From: Streptomonospora nanhaiensis
Lineage (GTDB): Bacteria; Actinomycetota; Actinomycetes; Streptosporangiales; Streptosporangiaceae
DNA length: 64,000 nucleotides
Assembly: GCF_026642255.1 (NCBI RefSeq)
Contig: NZ_CP113264.1
Coordinates: 5,208,001-5,272,000 of the forward strand
Reading direction: 5' to 3'
The first letter of the stretch is position 1. Every line of letters starts with the position of its first letter. Below the pieces are notes generated by a model. It saw only the letters and a program-made list of their open reading frames with translations. It made no database searches and was not told where the DNA came from. Below are positions 15,738-25,632 of this stretch, piece by piece. The position numbers and the translations under genes were made by a program.

Positions 15738-16643
15738 TCAGTCCGCGTAGGCGGCCGCGGCCTCACGCAGAGCGCGGACGGCGGCCCGGATCGCGGGGCG
15801 GCGCGAGGCGTCGGTGCGCCAGAACGCGTACACCTGCCGGACCAGCGCGGGCTGCACCGGCACCACCCGCACCCCGTCCGGCAGGGGCCCCCGGCCCAGC
15901 CGTGGCATGACGGCGGCTCCGATCCCGGCGGCGATGAGCGCCAGCTTGGTCTGGTGCTCCTCGACGTTGTGGATGACGCGGGGCTCGCCTCCGCGCGCCC
16001 GGATCATGCCGTGGAGCCAGTCGTCGCAGATCGACCCGCGCGACCAGCTGATCCAGGGCAGGTCGAGGATCTCCTCCGGTTCGAGGAGCTCGCGGTGGGC
16101 GAGGGGGTGGTCGGCGGGCAGGGCGATGTCGCCGACGTCCTCCAGCAGCGGCGCCCGGCTCATCCCCGCGGGCAGGGCCAGCGGGGAGCCGACCCAGTCG
16201 ATGACCATGGCGAGGTCGGCGTCGCCCCGGGCCATCGAGGGCACGCTCTCGTGGGGCTCCTCCTCGTGGAGCTCCACCTGGAGGCCCGGGTGCGCCTCGC
16301 GCAGGGAGGTGAGCGCGTGGGGCAGGAGTCCCCGGACGGCCGTGGGGGTGGCGCTCAGGCGCAGGTGGCCCGTGACGTCGTCGCGGTGCGCCTCCAGATC
16401 CGCCTCGGCCCGGTGGACCAGGGAGAGGATCTTCGCGGTGTGCTCGACCAGGAGCTCGGCGGCGTCGGTGAGGCGTACGCCCCGGCCGTTGCGTTCGACG
16501 AGGGGCTGGCCCACCTCGCGTTCGAGCTTGGTGAGCTGCTGGGAGACGGCGGAGTTGGTGACGTGGAGGGCCTCGGCGGCGGCGGTGAGGGAGCCGTGCG
16601 TCGCGATGGTGTGGAGGACCCGGAGACGGTCGACGCTGAGCAT
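15738..16643 (-). CDS. LysR family transcriptional regulator
   Basis: 301 residues. N-terminal winged helix: LSVDRLRVLHTIATHGSLTAAAEALHVTNSAVSQQLTKLEREVGQPLVERNGRGVRLTDAA, followed by the LysR substrate-binding domain (HLRLSATPTAVRGLLPHALTSLREAHPGLQVELHEEEPHESVPSMARGDADLAMV and later RLGRGPLPDGVRVVPV). It is divergent from the EamA transporter gene with 73 bases between starts, the classic arrangement for a LysR protein controlling its neighbour. The gap contains a CCTTAAG core and AT-rich dyad sequence that could be the operator. Effector unknown. Confidence 0.92.
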   Translation of the reverse strand: MLSVDRLRVLHTIATHGSLTAAAEALHVTNSAVSQQLTKLEREVGQPLVERNGRGVRLTDAAELLVEHTAKILSLVHRAEADLEAHRDDVTGHLRLSATPTAVRGLLPHALTSLREAHPGLQVELHEEEPHESVPSMARGDADLAMVIDWVGSPLALPAGMSRAPLLEDVGDIALPADHPLAHRELLEPEEILDLPWISWSRGSICDDWLHGMIRARGGEPRVIHNVEEHQTKLALIAAGIGAAVMPRLGRGPLPDGVRVVPVQPALVRQVYAFWRTDASRRPAIRAAVRALREAAAAYAD

Positions 16644-16716
16644 GTAAGCAAGCCTAACCTCCGCCTTAAGAAATACGAAGTAGTCCTAATGCGTCGGTGC
16701 AGGATAGAAACATCCC

Positions 16717-17736
16717 ATGACCGCCGTCCCCTCCGCCGCGACCACGTCCGGCCCCCCGCCGCACCCGCTCTCCGACTGGCGCGCCAAGTTCGCCCTCCTC
16801 GCCCTGATCTGGGGTATGAGCTTCGTCTTCATCAAGGTCGGGGCGAGCGCGCTGTCCCCCGCGCAGCTCGCGCTCGGCCGCATGGCCGCGGGCGCGCTCC
16901 CCCTGCTGGCGCTCGTGCTGCTGCGCGGCGGGCGCCTCCCCACCTCTCCTCGCCTGGTGGGCCACATGTTCGTGGCGGCGCTGCTGCTCAACACGGTCCC
17001 CTTCACCCTGTTCGGGTACGCCGCACAGCTCATCCCCTCCGCCCTGATGGGGATCGTGAACGCCGCGACGCCCCTGTTCGGCGTGGTGTTCTCGATGGCG
17101 CTGCTCTCGGACGAGCGCCCCGACCGGGACAGGGTCCTCGGGCTCGGGATCGGCTTCCTCGGCGTGCTCACCGTCTTCGGGGTGTGGAACACGCTGGGCG
17201 AGGTGGCCGCCGGCGACCGCGACGCCGTCGTCGGCATGCTGTTCGTCGTGGGCGCGACGGCCTGCTACGGCATCGGCACCCCCTACCTGCGCCGCTTCGT
17301 CGCGGGCAGCTCCCACGGGGCCCTGGAGCTGAGCTCGCTCCAGCTGCTCCTCGGCTCCCTGCCCCTGGCGCTGCTCGTCCCGTTCCTCACCGAGGCGCCC
17401 ACCGGGGTGACCTGGCAGGTGGTGGCGTCGGTGGCCGTCCTGGGCGTGCTCGGCACGGGGGTGGCGTACATCCTCCAGTACGCGATCGTGCGGGAGGCGG
17501 GGGCGACCGTGGCCACGACCGTCACCTACGTGGCGCCGGTCGTGGCGATCACCGCCGGGATCGCGCTCATGGGCGAGACCCTGACCTGGAACCAGCCGCT
17601 GGGAGCGGTGGTCGTCGTCCTGGGGGCCGCCCTGTGCCAGGGCGTCGTCCGCGTCCGCCGCGTCGCGCCGCCGCGGCCCGGGCCCCGACCGCACGCGAAG
17701 GGGCGGCGGGCCCGGGCCCGCCGCCCCTTCGCGTGA
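16717..17736 (+). CDS. EamA/DMT family transporter
   Basis: 339 residues with about ten membrane helices in two EamA repeats. The first begins WRAKFALLALIWGMSFVFIKVGASALSPAQLALGRM; the second begins after the loop near residue 175 (DAVVGMLFVVGATACYGIGTPYLRRFVAG). Drug/metabolite transporters of this family export amino acids or other metabolites. The last 13 codons (KGRRARARRPFA region) coincide with a perfect 44-bp palindrome that acts as the terminator, so the basic tail may be dictated by the hairpin. Divergent LysR gene probably regulates it. The substrate cannot be told from sequence. Confidence 0.9.
   Translation: MTAVPSAATTSGPPPHPLSDWRAKFALLALIWGMSFVFIKVGASALSPAQLALGRMAAGALPLLALVLLRGGRLPTSPRLVGHMFVAALLLNTVPFTLFGYAAQLIPSALMGIVNAATPLFGVVFSMALLSDERPDRDRVLGLGIGFLGVLTVFGVWNTLGEVAAGDRDAVVGMLFVVGATACYGIGTPYLRRFVAGSSHGALELSSLQLLLGSLPLALLVPFLTEAPTGVTWQVVASVAVLGVLGTGVAYILQYAIVREAGATVATTVTYVAPVVAITAGIALMGETLTWNQPLGAVVVVLGAALCQGVVRVRRVAPPRPGPRPHAKGRRARARRPFA
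17692..17735. terminator. Perfect 44-bp palindrome, terminator inside the EamA 3' end
   Basis: The 22 bases 17692-17713 are the exact reverse complement of 17714-17735, with no mismatch. The palindrome ends within the stop codon of the EamA gene (TGA 17734-17736) and lies 11 bases from the stop of the convergent rluD-like gene. It is most likely a bidirectional terminator; any loop must form from its central GC pairs. Confidence 0.8.
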
Positions 17737-17745
17737 ACGGCGCCG

Positions 17746-18672
17746 TCAGTCCTCGCGGAGCACGTCGATCGCCGCTTCGAGGTCGGCGGGGTAGGTGCTG
17801 GAGAACTCCACCGGGCGGTGCTCGGTGGGGTGCTCGAAGCCCAGCCGGACGGCGTGCAGCCACTGCCGCCGCACGCCCAGCCGCTCGGCCAGGGTGGGGT
17901 CGGCCCCGTAGAGCGTGTCGCCCACGCACGGGTGGCGCAGCGCGGCCATGTGCACCCGGATCTGGTGGGTGCGGCCCGTCTCCAGACGGATCTCCAGGAG
18001 ACTGGCGGCCCGGAAGGCCTCCTGCGTGTCGTAGTGCGTCACCGACGCACGGCCGCCCGCGACCACGGCCCAGCGGCCGTCGCCGGCGGGGTGCCGGTCG
18101 ATGGGCGCATCCACCGTGCCGCGGAGCGGGTCGGGGTGCCCCTGCACCAGCGTGTGGTAGCGCTTGTCCACGGTGCGCTCCTTGAACGCCCGCTTGAGCA
18201 CGCTGTAGGCGGTCTCGCTCTTGGCGACCACCATGAGGCCGGTGGTGTTGGCGTCCAGCCGGTGGACGATGCCCTGGCGCTCGGCGGCGCCGCTGGTCGC
18301 CAGCTGCACGCCGGAGGCCAGCAGGCCCTCCAGCACGCTGGGCCCGGTCCAGCCGACCGTCGGGTGGGCGACCACGCCGACGGGCTTGTCCACCACGATG
18401 ATGTCGGTGTCCTCGTGCACGATCCGCATGCCGGGGACGGCCTCGGGGCGCGGCACGGGCGCCGTGGGCGGCGGCGGGAGGGTGATCTCCAGCCAGGCCC
18501 CGGCCTGGACCCGGTCGGACTTGCCCGCCTCGGACCCGTCGACCAGGACGCTGCCGTCGAGGATGAGTTCGGCGGCCCGTGTGCGGGACAGGCCGAACAG
18601 GCGGGCGATGGCCGCGTCGAGCCGGTCGCCCTCCAGGCCGTCGGGCACGGGCAGGCTGCGTGTGTCGCTCAC
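17746..18672 (-). CDS. rluD: RluA/RluD family 23S rRNA pseudouridine synthase
   Basis: 308 residues from the GTG at 18672, which overlaps the lspA stop by GTGA. An N-terminal S4 RNA-binding domain (RLDAAIARLFGLSRTRAAELILDGSVLVDG) precedes the catalytic domain. The catalytic Asp is D140 in HRLDANTTGLMVVAKS. Further family motifs are DIIVVDKPVGVVAHP, KRYHTLVQG and ETGRTHQIRVHMAALRHPCVGDTLYG. It isomerises specific uridines, probably in 23S rRNA. lspA-rluD is a standard actinobacterial pair. The open frame extends upstream through lspA in another frame; the GTG fits the family N-terminus. The exact Rlu subtype is inference from context. Confidence 0.92.
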   Translation of the reverse strand: MSDTRSLPVPDGLEGDRLDAAIARLFGLSRTRAAELILDGSVLVDGSEAGKSDRVQAGAWLEITLPPPPTAPVPRPEAVPGMRIVHEDTDIIVVDKPVGVVAHPTVGWTGPSVLEGLLASGVQLATSGAAERQGIVHRLDANTTGLMVVAKSETAYSVLKRAFKERTVDKRYHTLVQGHPDPLRGTVDAPIDRHPAGDGRWAVVAGGRASVTHYDTQEAFRAASLLEIRLETGRTHQIRVHMAALRHPCVGDTLYGADPTLAERLGVRRQWLHAVRLGFEHPTEHRPVEFSSTYPADLEAAIDVLRED

Positions 18673-19250
18673 TGGCCCTTCCCTTCGGTGGTGTCGTCCG
18701 GGTGGGGCCCGGAACCCTTGTCGTCCTTCTTCGAGGACTCCTCCTCGACGACGCTGCCGTCCAGGTTGAGGCCCTTGAAGGTCAGCGCCACCACCAGGCA
18801 CGCCCCGACGACCACGCACGAGTCGGCGATGTTGAAGACCGGGAAGTTCCCGACGCTGATGAAGTCGACGACCGCGCCGTGGAAGGGCGCCGGCTCCCGG
18901 AAGTACCGGTCCACGAGGTTCCCCGCGGCGCCGCCCATCATCAGGCCGAGCGTCACTCCCCACCAGACGCTGCGGACCCGCAGCCCCATGTACCCGATGG
19001 CGATGACCACGAGGCTGGCGATGCAGGTGAACACCCAGGTGAAGTCGGTGCCCATGGAGAACGCGGCGCCGGTGTTGTACACCAGCGTGAACTGGAGGAG
19101 GCTGCCGACGACGTCGACGCGCTCGCCCTGGGAGAAGGTCGCCAGGACCCACTCCTTGGTGAGGAAGTCGGCGACGATCGCGGCGGCTGCGACCAGCAGC
19201 AGGAGAAGGTACCTGCGCGGGCGCGCACCGGTCGTGTCGGACGTGGTCAT
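18669..19250 (-). CDS. lspA: Lipoprotein signal peptidase (signal peptidase II)
   Basis: 193 residues, four membrane helices (YLLLLLVAAAAIVADFLTKEW, TWVFTCIASLVVIAIGYMGL, WWGVTLGLMMGGAAGNLVDR, SCVVVGACLVVALTF). The catalytic aspartates are in GGAAGNLVDRYF (D114) and FNIADS (D143). It cleaves signal peptides from prolipoproteins after lipid attachment, in the cytoplasmic membrane. The ATG at 19250 has GGGGA 7 bases upstream and fits the family start; an upstream in-frame start would overlap the TraR/DksA gene. The cytosolic tail is an acidic/lysine-rich stretch. Its stop overlaps the rluD-like GTG, so the two are co-translated. Confidence 0.95.
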   Translation of the reverse strand: MTTSDTTGARPRRYLLLLLVAAAAIVADFLTKEWVLATFSQGERVDVVGSLLQFTLVYNTGAAFSMGTDFTWVFTCIASLVVIAIGYMGLRVRSVWWGVTLGLMMGGAAGNLVDRYFREPAPFHGAVVDFISVGNFPVFNIADSCVVVGACLVVALTFKGLNLDGSVVEEESSKKDDKGSGPHPDDTTEGKGQ

Positions 19251-19279
19251 GTTGCTGTCCCCGGAGGGCTCTACCTCAG

Positions 19280-19690
19280 TCAGCGACGCTCCTCGCGCTG
19301 TTTGCAGGTGACGCACAGGGTGGCGCGCGGAAAGGCCTCAAGTCGCGCCTTCCCGATGGCCAGGCTGCATGACTCACAGACCCCGTATGTTCCCGCGTCC
19401 ATCCGTTCGATCGCCCGCTCGCTCTTGGAGAGCAGGTCACGAGTATTGTAGGCCAACGCCAGATCATGTTCGCGCTGGAAGGTCTTCGCCCCGGCGTCCG
19501 CGGGGTCGTCCCCGGCGCCGTCCACCGGGTCGGTGAGCCGGTCGGCGAGCGCGTCCTCCGCCTCGCGGATCTCCCGCCGCGCGACCGCGATCTCCTCCTC
19601 CAGCCTTCGCCGGATCCCGGTCAGCTCCTCCGTGGTCCAGGGGTCCTCCCCCGGCAGGACCGGCAGCATGGAGGCTTCGGTGGCCTTCAT
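19280..19690 (-). CDS. TraR/DksA family zinc-finger protein
   Basis: 136 residues. Residues about 20-100 are a long helical hairpin (EELTGIRRRLEEEIAVARREIREAEDALADRL, then AKTFQREHDLALAYNTRDLLSKSERAIERM). The C-terminus is the DksA/TraR zinc finger with C105-x2-C108 and C126-x2-C129 (YGVCESCSLAIGKARLEAFPRATLCVTCK). Members bind the RNA polymerase secondary channel. The coiled-coil tip lacks an obvious DxxDA motif, so classic DksA activity with ppGpp is not assured. The ATG at 19690 has a GGGAGGGG ribosome site 6 bases upstream. It precedes lspA by 29 bases and may be transcribed with it. Confidence 0.9.
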   Translation of the reverse strand: MKATEASMLPVLPGEDPWTTEELTGIRRRLEEEIAVARREIREAEDALADRLTDPVDGAGDDPADAGAKTFQREHDLALAYNTRDLLSKSERAIERMDAGTYGVCESCSLAIGKARLEAFPRATLCVTCKQREERR

Positions 19691-19866
19691 CGCATTCCCC
19701 TCCCAGATGGTTCGGCACACCCCGGACCTCGCCGACCTGCGGGTCCTCCCCCGGGCGGTGCCGTGATCGGTGCCGCGAAGCCTAGGCAATCCCACGGTGC
19801 AAGGCAATGATCGGGACGGTGCGCCGCTGCGGCGGCCCCCGCCCGGCGCGACAGGGGCGGCGGGTC

Positions 19867-20145
19867 CTACTCCGCGGCCGCGAAACCGCCGTAGTCCTCG
19901 GCCAACGCGGCCAGGTGCGGCTCGTCGAAGACGGCCGGCCCGCCGTGGGGGCCGGTCAGCACCTCGATCACCCAGTCCGCGTCCTCGGCGTCGTCCTCGC
20001 CCGCGAGCATGTCCCGGTGCACGCGGCACGGCTCGTAGCCCTGCTCCAGGAGCTGCTCCGCCAGCTCCACCGCGTCGTCCCGGTCGGACAGGGTCACGAG
20101 GACCGCACCCCTCACGTCCTCCGCCACAGCGGCCCCCTCCGTCAC
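19867..20145 (-). CDS. Hypothetical protein upstream of ileS
   Basis: 92 residues, acidic, no membrane segment. The N-terminal VRGAVLVTLSDRDDAVELAEQLLEQGYEPCRVHRDMLAGEDDAEDADWVIEVLTGP has a strand-helix-strand layout like small ferredoxin-fold or DUF2007-like proteins, with FDEPHLAALAEDYGGF near the end. High third-position GC supports real coding. It is divergent from ileS; the T-box leader starts about 40 bases away on the other strand. Function unknown. Confidence 0.65.
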   Translation of the reverse strand: MTEGAAVAEDVRGAVLVTLSDRDDAVELAEQLLEQGYEPCRVHRDMLAGEDDAEDADWVIEVLTGPHGGPAVFDEPHLAALAEDYGGFAAAE

Positions 20146-20183
20146 AAGAGCGCACGGCGGAAGCGCCGCGCTGCGTTATCCTG

Positions 20184-20483
20184 GCTCCAGGTGTCGATGG
20201 GGACGAGTAGCGCTGGCCCCGACCGGACGGATCACAGCCTAGAAGGCCTGGCCCGCCCAAGCGACCCGGGGGCGGTGCGAGCCCGGGGGCACGACCAGCG
20301 CGAAGATCACCCCGGAACCGCCGGAAGAACGGGCCCGCCCGCGCGGGCGGCTCCAGTAGAACCGGCACAGAGCAACGAAGTGGGACCCTACCGACGCGCG
20401 CCCTGCGGCGCGCTCGCGGTCCAAGGAGGGTGGTACCGCGGGGCCCGTGCCTCGTCCCTCCGTCAGGAACGACCCTGATGGAA
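20184..20483 (+). promoter_or_regulatory. Translational T-box riboswitch of ileS
   Basis: The leader contains the T-box core GGGTGGTACCGCG (20428-20440) that pairs with the uncharged tRNA NCCA end. A GACGAGTAG-type stem I element is at 20202-20210 and a candidate isoleucine specifier ATC at 20231-20233. The switch is visible: GGAGGG (20425-20430) can pair with CCCTCC (20456-20461). The alternative pairing TCCGTCA (20459-20465) with TGATGGA (20476-20482) hides the ribosome site GGAAAGG ahead of the GTG at 20494. Uncharged tRNA-Ile should favour the first stem and permit translation. This is the actinobacterial translation-controlling T-box class. Confidence 0.93.
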
Positions 20484-20493
20484 AGGTACGACC

Positions 20494-23400
20494 GTGGCCA
20501 ACGACCCCCGGCCCGCATCCCGACCGCTGCCCCAGCTCCCCGCGCAGATCGACCTGCCGGCCATGGAGCGGGACGTCCTCGGCCGCTGGTCGAAGGAGGA
20601 CGTCTTCCAGCGCTCGCTCGACCAGACCCGCGGCGGCCCCAACTGGGTCTTCTACGAGGGCCCGCCCACGGCCAACGGCCAGCCCGGCGTGCACCACGTC
20701 GAGGCCCGCGCGTTCAAGGACGTGTTCCCCCGGTTCCGCACCATGCGCGGCTACCACGTGGACCGCAAGGCGGGCTGGGACTGCCACGGCCTGCCCGTGG
20801 AGGTCGCCGTGGAGAAGGAGCTCGGCCTGTCCGGCAAGAAGGACATCGAGGCCTTCGGCATCGCCGAGTTCAACGAGCGCTGCCGCGAGTCCGTGCTCCG
20901 CAACGTCGACGCGTTCACCACCATGACGGAGCGCATGGGCTACTGGGTGAACATGGACGACGCCTACCGCACCATGGACCCGCAGTACGTGGAGTCCGTG
21001 TGGTGGGCCCTCAAGCAGATCTGGGACAAGGGCCTGCTGGTCCGCGACTACCGGATCAGCCCGTACTGCCCGCGCTGCGGCACGACCCTGTCCGACCACG
21101 AGCTCGCGCAGGGGTACGAGACCGTCACCGACCCGTCGGTGTACGTCCGCTTCCCCGTGACCTCCGGTCCGCTCGCCTCGCCCGAGCACCCGACCTCGCT
21201 GCTCGTCTGGACGACCACCCCCTGGACGCTGGTGTCCAACACCGCCGTGGCCGTGCACCCGGACGTGGAGTACGTGGTGGCCACCGACGGCGACGAGCGC
21301 CTCGTGGTGGCCCGCCCGCTCTTCGACAAGGTCCTCGGCGAGGGCTGGGAGCTCACGGGCGAGAGCTACGGGGGCGAGGAGATGGAGCGCTGGACCTACG
21401 AGCGCCCCTTCGACCTGGTGCCCTTCGACGAGCCCGCCCACTACGTGGTGCTCGCCGACTACGTCACCGTGGACGACGGTACCGGCCTGGTCCACCAGGC
21501 GCCCGCCTTCGGCGCCGACGACATGCTCGTGGGCCGCGCCTACGGCCTGCCCGTGGTCAACCCGGTCCGCCCGGACGGCACCTTCGAGTCCCCCCTGCCT
21601 CTGGTCGGCGGGGTGTTCTTCAAGGAGGCCGACAAGACGCTCGTCCGCGACCTCAAGGACCGCGGGCTCCTCTTCCGCCACCTGAGCTACGAGCACTCCT
21701 ACCCGCACTGCTGGCGCTGCCACACGGCGCTGCTGTACTACGCGGTCCCGTCCTGGTACATCCGCACCACCGCGGTCAAGGACGAGCTCCTGGCGCAGAA
21801 CGACGTCACCAACTGGGTGCCGGAGAACGTCAAGGAGGGCCGCTTCGGCGAGTGGCTGCGCGGCAACGTGGACTGGGCGCTGTCCCGCAACCGCTACTGG
21901 GGCACCCCGCTGCCGATCTGGGAGTTCCCCGACGGCCGCCAGATCTGCGTGGGCTCCCTGGAGGAGCTGGGCCGCCTCAGCGGCCGGGACCTGTCCTCCC
22001 TGGACCCGCACCGCCCCTTCGTGGACGACATCGTCATCCCCGACCCGGACGCGGACCCGTCCCTGCCCGAGGAGCAGCGGGTCGCCCGCCGCGTCCCCGA
22101 GGTCATCGACGCCTGGTTCGACTCCGGCTCCATGCCGTTCGCCCAGTGGGGGGCGCCCCACCGGAACGAGGAGACCTTCCGGGACAACTTCCCGGCGCAG
22201 TACATCTCCGAGGCGATCGACCAGACCCGCGGGTGGTTCTACTCCCTGCTGGCGGTGAGCACCCTGGTGTTCGGCCGCAACTCCTTCGAGAACGTGGTCG
22301 TGCTCGGCCACATCCTCGCCGAGGACGGCCGGAAGATGAGCAAGCACCTGGGCAACGTCATGGAGCCGATCTCGGTCATGGACAAGCACGGCGCCGACGC
22401 GCTGCGCTGGTTCATGCTGGCGAGCGGTTCGCCGTGGACCGCCCGCCGGGTCGGCCACTCCGCCCTGGAGGAGATCGTCCGCAAGGTGCTGCTGACCTAC
22501 TACAGCACCGTCTCGTTCTTCACCCTGTACGCGAACGCCGGCGGGGGCTGGGACCACTCCCGGCTGGCGGACGCCCCCGCCCCCGAGGACCGCCCGCTCC
22601 TGGACCGGTGGCTGCTCTCGGAGCTGAACGAGGTCGTCAGGGACGTCACGGCGGCGCTGGACTCGTTCGACACCACGACCGCGGGACGCCGTCTGACGGC
22701 CTTCGTGGACGACGTGTCCAACTGGTACGTGCGCCGTTCCCGCCGCCGGTTCTGGGGCGGTGCGGACACCCCCGAGGGCGCCGCCGCGTTCGCGACGCTG
22801 TTCGAGGCCCTGGAGACCGTCACGCTGCTGATGGCGCCGATCGTGCCGTTCCTCACCGACCACGTGTGGGCGTCGGTACGCCGGCCGGACGCGCCGGAGT
22901 CGGTGCACCTGGCGTCGTGGCCCGAGGTGCGCGAGGACCTCGTCGACCCGGACCTGTCGCAGCAGATGGCGCTGGCCCGCCGCCTGGTGGAGCTGGGCCG
23001 GTCGGCCCGGGTGGACTCCGCCGTGCGGACCCGGCAGCCGCTGGCCCGCGCCCTGGTGGGCGCCGCCGGTTTCGCCGGCCTGCCCGAGCAGCTCCGCGAC
23101 CAGGTGTCCGACGAGCTCAACGTGGAGTCGCTGGACGCGCTGTCCTCCGTGGGCGGCGACCTGGTGGACTTCATCGTGAAGCCGAACTTCCGGGCGCTGG
23201 GCAAGCGGTTCGCCAAGCGCACCCCGCTGGTGGCCAAGGCCATCGAGGCCGCCGACCCCGCCTCCCTGGTGGAACAGGTCCGCGAGAGCGGCTGGGCGCG
23301 GGTGCGGGTCGAGGACGAGCCCGTCGAGGTCAGCGCCGACGAGCTGCTCGTGACCGAGCAGCCCCGGGAGGGCTGGGCCGTGGCGTCCGAGGCCGGTGAG

Positions 23401-23694
23401 ACCGTCGCCCTGGACCTGGAGCTGACGCCGCGGCTGCGCCGCGCCGGTCTGGCCCGGGAGATGGTCCGCATGCTCCAGGACGCCCGCAAGAAGAGCGGCC
23501 TGGACGTGTCCGACCGCATCGAGGTGTGGTGGACGGCCACGGACGAGACCACCGAACTGGCGCTCACCGAGCACGGTGAGGCGATCGCCGGCGAGGTGCT
23601 GGCCGACGCGTTCACCGCCGGGGAGATGGCACGGGACCTGCACACCGCCTCCTCCGAGGAGTTCGGCGTGGCCTTCGGTTTCCGCAAGGCCTAG
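20494..23694 (+). CDS. ileS: Isoleucyl-tRNA synthetase, eukaryote-like type
   Basis: 1066 residues. The class I HIGH motif appears as GPPTANGQPGVHHVEAR (HHVE at 67-70) and the KMSKS motif as GRKMSKHLGN (K614-K617). CP1 editing-domain features include LVWTTTPWTLVSNTAVAVHP. Further core motifs are YAVPSWYIRTTAVKDEL and SRNRYWGTPLPIWE. The anticodon-binding helices (DNWYVRRSRRRFW-type) and a long C-terminal domain follow. The HHVxAR form and overall length place it with the eukaryote-like IleRS2 class, known in actinobacteria and typically mupirocin-insensitive. GTG start at 20494 with GGAAAGG 7 bases upstream. Regulated by the T-box leader. Confidence 0.97.
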   Translation: MANDPRPASRPLPQLPAQIDLPAMERDVLGRWSKEDVFQRSLDQTRGGPNWVFYEGPPTANGQPGVHHVEARAFKDVFPRFRTMRGYHVDRKAGWDCHGLPVEVAVEKELGLSGKKDIEAFGIAEFNERCRESVLRNVDAFTTMTERMGYWVNMDDAYRTMDPQYVESVWWALKQIWDKGLLVRDYRISPYCPRCGTTLSDHELAQGYETVTDPSVYVRFPVTSGPLASPEHPTSLLVWTTTPWTLVSNTAVAVHPDVEYVVATDGDERLVVARPLFDKVLGEGWELTGESYGGEEMERWTYERPFDLVPFDEPAHYVVLADYVTVDDGTGLVHQAPAFGADDMLVGRAYGLPVVNPVRPDGTFESPLPLVGGVFFKEADKTLVRDLKDRGLLFRHLSYEHSYPHCWRCHTALLYYAVPSWYIRTTAVKDELLAQNDVTNWVPENVKEGRFGEWLRGNVDWALSRNRYWGTPLPIWEFPDGRQICVGSLEELGRLSGRDLSSLDPHRPFVDDIVIPDPDADPSLPEEQRVARRVPEVIDAWFDSGSMPFAQWGAPHRNEETFRDNFPAQYISEAIDQTRGWFYSLLAVSTLVFGRNSFENVVVLGHILAEDGRKMSKHLGNVMEPISVMDKHGADALRWFMLASGSPWTARRVGHSALEEIVRKVLLTYYSTVSFFTLYANAGGGWDHSRLADAPAPEDRPLLDRWLLSELNEVVRDVTAALDSFDTTTAGRRLTAFVDDVSNWYVRRSRRRFWGGADTPEGAAAFATLFEALETVTLLMAPIVPFLTDHVWASVRRPDAPESVHLASWPEVREDLVDPDLSQQMALARRLVELGRSARVDSAVRTRQPLARALVGAAGFAGLPEQLRDQVSDELNVESLDALSSVGGDLVDFIVKPNFRALGKRFAKRTPLVAKAIEAADPASLVEQVRESGWARVRVEDEPVEVSADELLVTEQPREGWAVASEAGETVALDLELTPRLRRAGLAREMVRMLQDARKKSGLDVSDRIEVWWTATDETTELALTEHGEAIAGEVLADAFTAGEMARDLHTASSEEFGVAFGFRKA

Positions 23695-23703
23695 GCCTCT
23701 TCC

Positions 23704-23783
23704 GGTCCGGCGGCCCCGGGGCCGCCGGACCGGGCCCCGACGCGAACGGGCGCCGTCCCCCCCGGGGGCGGCGCCCGTTCGCG
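23704..23783. terminator. Two perfect hairpins between convergent ileS and the FxYxIP protein gene
   Basis: A perfect 28-bp palindrome (14-base arms meeting at 23717/23718) begins 9 bases past the ileS stop. A second hairpin has perfect 15-base arms at 23741-23755 and 23769-23783, with a GC loop that can pair further. The latter lies 10 bases from the stop of the convergent gene. The two most likely terminate ileS and the opposing gene. Confidence 0.75.
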
Positions 23784-23793
23784 TGCGTCGGGG

Positions 23794-25563
<1,770 letters not shown>

Positions 25564-25632
25564 GGGTCGACCAGGGCCTTTACACGTGTTGTATCCGGAG
25601 TCTTCAGTTGTTCGGAGCCGAATGCCGCTGGT

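Noticed and set aside
18673..19152. Long N-terminal extension of the rluD-like gene
   Set aside because: It runs through lspA in another frame; the GTG at 18672 with its GTGA overlap fits the family start.
20239..23643. A 1134-codon minus-strand frame opposite ileS
   Set aside because: Shadow of ileS with Val/Arg/His-rich nonsense composition.
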